From positions 1 to 60,683 of the forward strand of contig SVJY01000006.1 in assembly GCA_015068765.1 (NCBI GenBank): a DNA stretch of 60,683 nt. The letters run 5' to 3'. Positions 57,702-60,683 of this stretch are shown here, piece by piece. The notes beneath the pieces were generated by a model, which saw only the letters and a list, made by a program, of their open reading frames with translations, was not told where the DNA came from and searched no databases. The translations under genes were made by a program, and so were the position numbers. The stretch's first letter is position 1. Every line of letters starts with the position of its first letter. This DNA comes from Oscillospiraceae bacterium (lineage in GTDB: Bacteria; Bacillota; Clostridia; UMGS1883; UMGS1540).

Positions 57702-58601
57702 ATGTACTTAGACGTTCATGCCCATCTGTATAAATATCCGTACCCGAGACCCTGCTCCACCGCTATGGATGCACGGGGCTATTTCGAGATGTTTTTAAAT
57801 GAGGAACAGCTGATTCGCCGGCATGACGAGCTGGGGATAGACAGAGCAGTGCTTCTGCCCCTTGTCAGTGCCGAGGTGTATGTGCCGCAGTCTGTCGGGG
57901 AGATTATCGACATCTGCAATGCTTCCGGCGGTCGGTTCATCCCCTTTTGTAATCTCGACCCCAGAGTGCTGTATAACACAAGCGATGCACCCATCGGTTT
58001 CCTAATGGAGCATTTTAAAAAGCTGGGATGCCGGGGAATCGGAGAAGTGCTCCCCAACATGGCATTTAATGACCCCAAAATGCAAAACCTGATGAAGTGT
58101 GCCGAAGAGGTGGGCTTCCCGTTCCTCTTTGATTTAACGGCATTTCAGGACTACCAGTTCGGGCTGTATGATGATGCGGGCCTGCCCCAGCTGGCGGCAT
58201 GTCTGGAAAAGTACCCCAATCTGATTTTTGTGGGCCACGGCTCTGCCTTCTGGGCGGAAATGGGCACACTTCGGAAGGAAGAGGATCGGTACGGCTATCC
58301 GGACTACCCCATTGACGAAGAGGGAAGCGTTCCGGCACTGTTACGCCGCTATCCCAATTTGTGGGTGGATTTATCGGCGAAAAGCGGCTATAACGCACTG
58401 AATCGGGACAGAGCCCATGGGGTTAAATTCTTGCAGGAGTTCCAGGATCGGATCATGTTCGGCACGGATTTATGCTATATGGCTGAAGAAAACCATCTCC
58501 CCGCCCTTTTGGAAGGACTCCGGGACAGTGGCGAGATTTCAGAGACGGTATTTGAAAAAATAGCGTTCAAAAATGCAGAGAGACTTCTGGGCCTGGCGTA
58601 A
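57702..58601 (+). CDS. Amidohydrolase-2 family TIM-barrel hydrolase
   Basis: The 299-aa cytoplasmic protein is of the amidohydrolase/decarboxylase type (PF04909-like). Metal-site residues His6 and His8 are in DVHAHL, a later His in FVGHGSAFW, and the conserved Asp in MFGTDLC near 265. The strand that usually supplies another metal His (…PVLIH…) reads FPFLFDLT, with Asp144 in that place. It may hydrolyse an amide, lactone or C-C bond in the same route as the aminotransferase. Ribosome site AAGGAG lies 8 bp before the ATG. Confidence 0.8.
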   Translation: MYLDVHAHLYKYPYPRPCSTAMDARGYFEMFLNEEQLIRRHDELGIDRAVLLPLVSAEVYVPQSVGEIIDICNASGGRFIPFCNLDPRVLYNTSDAPIGFLMEHFKKLGCRGIGEVLPNMAFNDPKMQNLMKCAEEVGFPFLFDLTAFQDYQFGLYDDAGLPQLAACLEKYPNLIFVGHGSAFWAEMGTLRKEEDRYGYPDYPIDEEGSVPALLRRYPNLWVDLSAKSGYNALNRDRAHGVKFLQEFQDRIMFGTDLCYMAEENHLPALLEGLRDSGEISETVFEKIAFKNAERLLGLA

Positions 58602-58627
58602 TGCCAAGGCTTTCCGGGAATAAACAG

Positions 58628-58656
58628 TTGACTTTTCTGCCTGTTTTCGCTATAAT
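58628..58656 (+). promoter_or_regulatory. Promoter of the AraC-type regulator
   Basis: TTGACT at 58628-58633, a 17-bp spacer and TATAAT at 58651-58656: near consensus. The regulator is thus made independently of the upstream pair, which ends at 58601. Confidence 0.88.
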
Positions 58657-58727
58657 ATACTGTAGAGAAATTAGGGCGTAAAATTGCCTGTTTTTAAAGG
58701 AGAGAACCCGGTTTTTCGGGAACAGCA

Positions 58728-59651
58728 ATGATGAAAGGAAAACCAGACAGACAAATTGATCCATATAGGGTGTTTACCATTAATGATAATGGAAACGGTC
58801 TGCCGTTTTTTGTGGCTAAGTACGATTTGGCAAAAAAACGGAAGGCTCCCCATGAGCACGATTTCATTCAGATTAACTATGTCTATAGCGGCCGAGCGAT
58901 CCATATTATAAACGGCAAGGAATATGAAATCATCAAGGGCGATATTTTTATCATTCCGCCCAGAGTACCCCATAATATGGTGCTGAAGGACGATGAAAGT
59001 GCTGTTATTTTTGAATTTGAGTTCACGCCGGAATTTATCAACCAGAACTTCCATGATATGAGTGAAGCGGATGTTTTCGTTGATTTTGCCTATATCAAGT
59101 CGTTTCTGGTTTCCCAGGACCTTGTCAAACCCCGTTTTAACCTGGTGGGAAGCGTACAGACGGCGGTGGAAAGTATTCTGCATGATGTGTATACGGAGTA
59201 TACGAAACAGAATACAGGCTTTGAGCTTTTGATTCGTGCACAGCTTTTGCGGCTTTTGGTCATTGTGGGCCGGGAATTTTCCCAGCATCTGAATGCTTCC
59301 AAAACAGAACGCACCTATAAAGCACAGAAGGAATGCATTCTAAATGCAGTTTCGTATATTGAGGATAATTATTTTGAAAACCTGACGGCGGACATCGTAG
59401 CAAAGAAGTTCATGCTGTCCCCCTCGTATTTCAGTTATCTTTTTAAGTATTTTACGTCCAAGACCTTTACGGAATATCTGACGATGATTCGTATCGCCAA
59501 GGCACTGGAGCTGCTGGTCGATACGGATAAGAAAATTATGACCATTTGTTATGAAGTGGGCTTCAACAACGTAAACCACTTCAATCGGATTTTCAAGCGG
59601 GAGATGAGCATGTCTCCGAATGCCTACCGTGCAAAAAAAAGACAGGAATAA
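58728..59651 (+). CDS. AraC-family transcriptional regulator
   Basis: The 307-aa regulator has an N-terminal cupin-like sensor domain (about 20-110; HEHDFIQINYVYSGRA, FIIPPRVPHNM) that binds a small sugar-like effector, and a C-terminal double helix-turn-helix (about 205-305; LTADIVAKKFMLSPSYFSYLFK and ICYEVGFNNVNHFNRIFKR). It is probably an activator. Its location beside the divergent surface operon and the aminotransferase-amidohydrolase pair makes these its likely targets. The start may be either ATG of the Met-Met pair; AAAGG lies just upstream. Confidence 0.92.
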   Translation: MMKGKPDRQIDPYRVFTINDNGNGLPFFVAKYDLAKKRKAPHEHDFIQINYVYSGRAIHIINGKEYEIIKGDIFIIPPRVPHNMVLKDDESAVIFEFEFTPEFINQNFHDMSEADVFVDFAYIKSFLVSQDLVKPRFNLVGSVQTAVESILHDVYTEYTKQNTGFELLIRAQLLRLLVIVGREFSQHLNASKTERTYKAQKECILNAVSYIEDNYFENLTADIVAKKFMLSPSYFSYLFKYFTSKTFTEYLTMIRIAKALELLVDTDKKIMTICYEVGFNNVNHFNRIFKREMSMSPNAYRAKKRQE

Positions 59652-59711
59652 ACGGTACGTTTTAGCTCCAAAAATCAATTCTTAAAATATTATATAAAGG
59701 AAGGTATTTTT

Positions 59712-60683
59712 ATGAAGAAGGGACTTACACTTTTGCTTGCATTTGTGATGGTTATCACATTGCAGGCAGGCCCCGTTTCCGCACAGACCTTTGCGGATAC
59801 CACGGGCACAAATTGCGAAACCGAAGTAGATGTTTTATCGGCACTCGGTATCGTGGAAGGCAAGGCGGAAGGGGCATATGAGCCGGACAGCGCTTTGACG
59901 AGAGCAGAAATGGCAACCATACTCCTTCGTGCGATGAACATGGCAGAAAACGCCATGGGACAGGATGTTTTTACCGATGTACCGTCCTCGCACTGGGCGT
60001 ATGCCAATATTGCCGCCGCATACCAGATGGGTATTGTAAACGGCACAAGTGCAACGACCTTTGCACCGGATGCGTCCGTCACCTATGAACAGGCTGTTAA
60101 AATGGTTGTGGCGGCACTGGGGTATACCGTGCAGGCAGAGGCAATGGGCGGTTATCCCTCGGGCTATCTTTCCAAGGCGGCACAGCTGGATGTACTGCGT
60201 GGCGTAGATGTCGGCGGCGAGATGACACGCGGCAATATGGCAATCCTTCTCTATAACGCACTGGACAAGCCGCTTTTTGAAAAGACCAGCTACGGTGAGG
60301 ATAGCTATACATACGATGCAAACGAATCCGCCACCCTTCTCTCCCGTTATTTGAAGGTAGAGAAGATGACCGGCAAGGTAGTCGAGACGCCTATGGCGTG
60401 TGCGGAGCTTGTACCGTCCAAGGTTTTATCGGACGAGGTGCGTGTTTCCGACGGCACAGCTTCGACGGTTATGAAGAAGGGTGACACCGATGCCCAGGCA
60501 CTTTTAGGCGTGCGTGCAGACGTTTTCTACCGCGAGGATGATATCACCGACACCCCCGTCATCGTAGCCATTGTGCCCCGTGCGGCTTCCAAATCCGTGG
60601 AAATTGTTGCAAAGGATGTCGTGGGCGGCAATACCACGGCACAGACGCTTGTGTATATGGAAGACGGCGAAGAGAAAGAAGCC
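59712..60683 (+). CDS. Secreted surface protein with N-terminal SLH domains (3' end outside window)
   Basis: 324 codons are visible before the window ends in frame. Residues 1-24 are a signal peptide (cut after VSA). SLH repeats lie at about 25-75 (TRAEMATILL), 85-135 and a weaker third at about 140-185. The rest resembles the unclassified beta-rich part of the 898-aa protein at 191-2887, with which it shares ATTFAPDA and AVKM(V/L) blocks and similar DNA. AAGGAAGG lies 7 bp before the ATG. An AT-rich TATTAT at about 59689 could be a -10 box, but no -35 box is convincing. By analogy with the left cluster, more barrel/SLH genes may follow beyond the window. Confidence 0.85.
   Translation, partial: MKKGLTLLLAFVMVITLQAGPVSAQTFADTTGTNCETEVDVLSALGIVEGKAEGAYEPDSALTRAEMATILLRAMNMAENAMGQDVFTDVPSSHWAYANIAAAYQMGIVNGTSATTFAPDASVTYEQAVKMVVAALGYTVQAEAMGGYPSGYLSKAAQLDVLRGVDVGGEMTRGNMAILLYNALDKPLFEKTSYGEDSYTYDANESATLLSRYLKVEKMTGKVVETPMACAELVPSKVLSDEVRVSDGTASTVMKKGDTDAQALLGVRADVFYREDDITDTPVIVAIVPRAASKSVEIVAKDVVGGNTTAQTLVYMEDGEEKEA

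Noticed and set aside
1..60683. CRISPR arrays, tRNA or rRNA genes, phage genes, toxin-antitoxin pairs and restriction systems
   Set aside because: Looked for by eye on both strands; no regularly spaced repeats, cloverleaf ends, integrase or nuclease genes were recognised.

Overview
The window looks like a moderate-GC genome of an anaerobic Clostridia-type Firmicute, possibly a gut polysaccharide degrader of the kind that carries many S-layer-homology (SLH) anchored enzymes. The signs are a T-box riboswitch, the valS-folC pair, a hisZ-dependent histidine operon, rarA, UPF0340, SLH wall-anchoring domains, and consensus TTGACA/TATAAT promoters with AGGAGG ribosome sites. The lineage is inferred from style only; there is no rRNA gene to confirm it. 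I saw no tRNA, rRNA, CRISPR array, phage or intact insertion sequence.

Left region (1-17485, all +). This is an apparent single transcription unit of surface and sugar-processing genes. It begins with the tail of an SLH protein cut by the window edge. It continues with an 898-aa N-terminal-SLH surface protein, two ~1030-aa secreted carbohydrate-binding/TIM-barrel/SLH proteins, a truncated relative, a secreted carbohydrate-binding-type protein, two cytoplasmic proteins (one of unknown family, one glycosidase-like with a beta-galactosidase-type trimerisation domain), and a third 1080-aa TIM-barrel/SLH protein. A bidirectional terminator follows.

Middle region (17533-48574, housekeeping). On the minus strand, a T-box with a valine (GUA) specifier precedes acyl-CoA synthetase-valS-folC, with cysK-metF upstream. 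On the plus strand are a GH36 alpha-galactosidase, a UPF0340 protein, a 159-bp TA-flanked MITE-like element, an SH3/NlpC-P60 wall hydrolase, and an SDR-rarA-topB-SGNH-uvrA operon. A 22-bp palindromic terminator separates uvrA from the convergent ten-gene, complete histidine operon (hisZ-G-D-C-B-H-A-F-IE-K), which lies behind typA and galM.

Right region (48855-60683). A second surface-sugar cluster is arranged around a divergent promoter region. Leftward run a secreted carbohydrate-binding-type protein, a TIM-barrel protein without SLH, and a TIM-barrel/SLH protein. Rightward run a DegT-type aminotransferase, an amidohydrolase and an AraC regulator, followed by a second N-terminal-SLH protein cut by the window end.

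The main novelty candidates are: (i) the multi-copy secreted TIM-barrel family with a conserved [D/E]EP plus QxxE signature that I cannot place in a known glycoside hydrolase family; (ii) its pairing with aminotransferase, amidohydrolase and AraC genes; and (iii) a valine T-box whose first gene is an acyl-CoA synthetase. No sugar transporter is encoded in the window.
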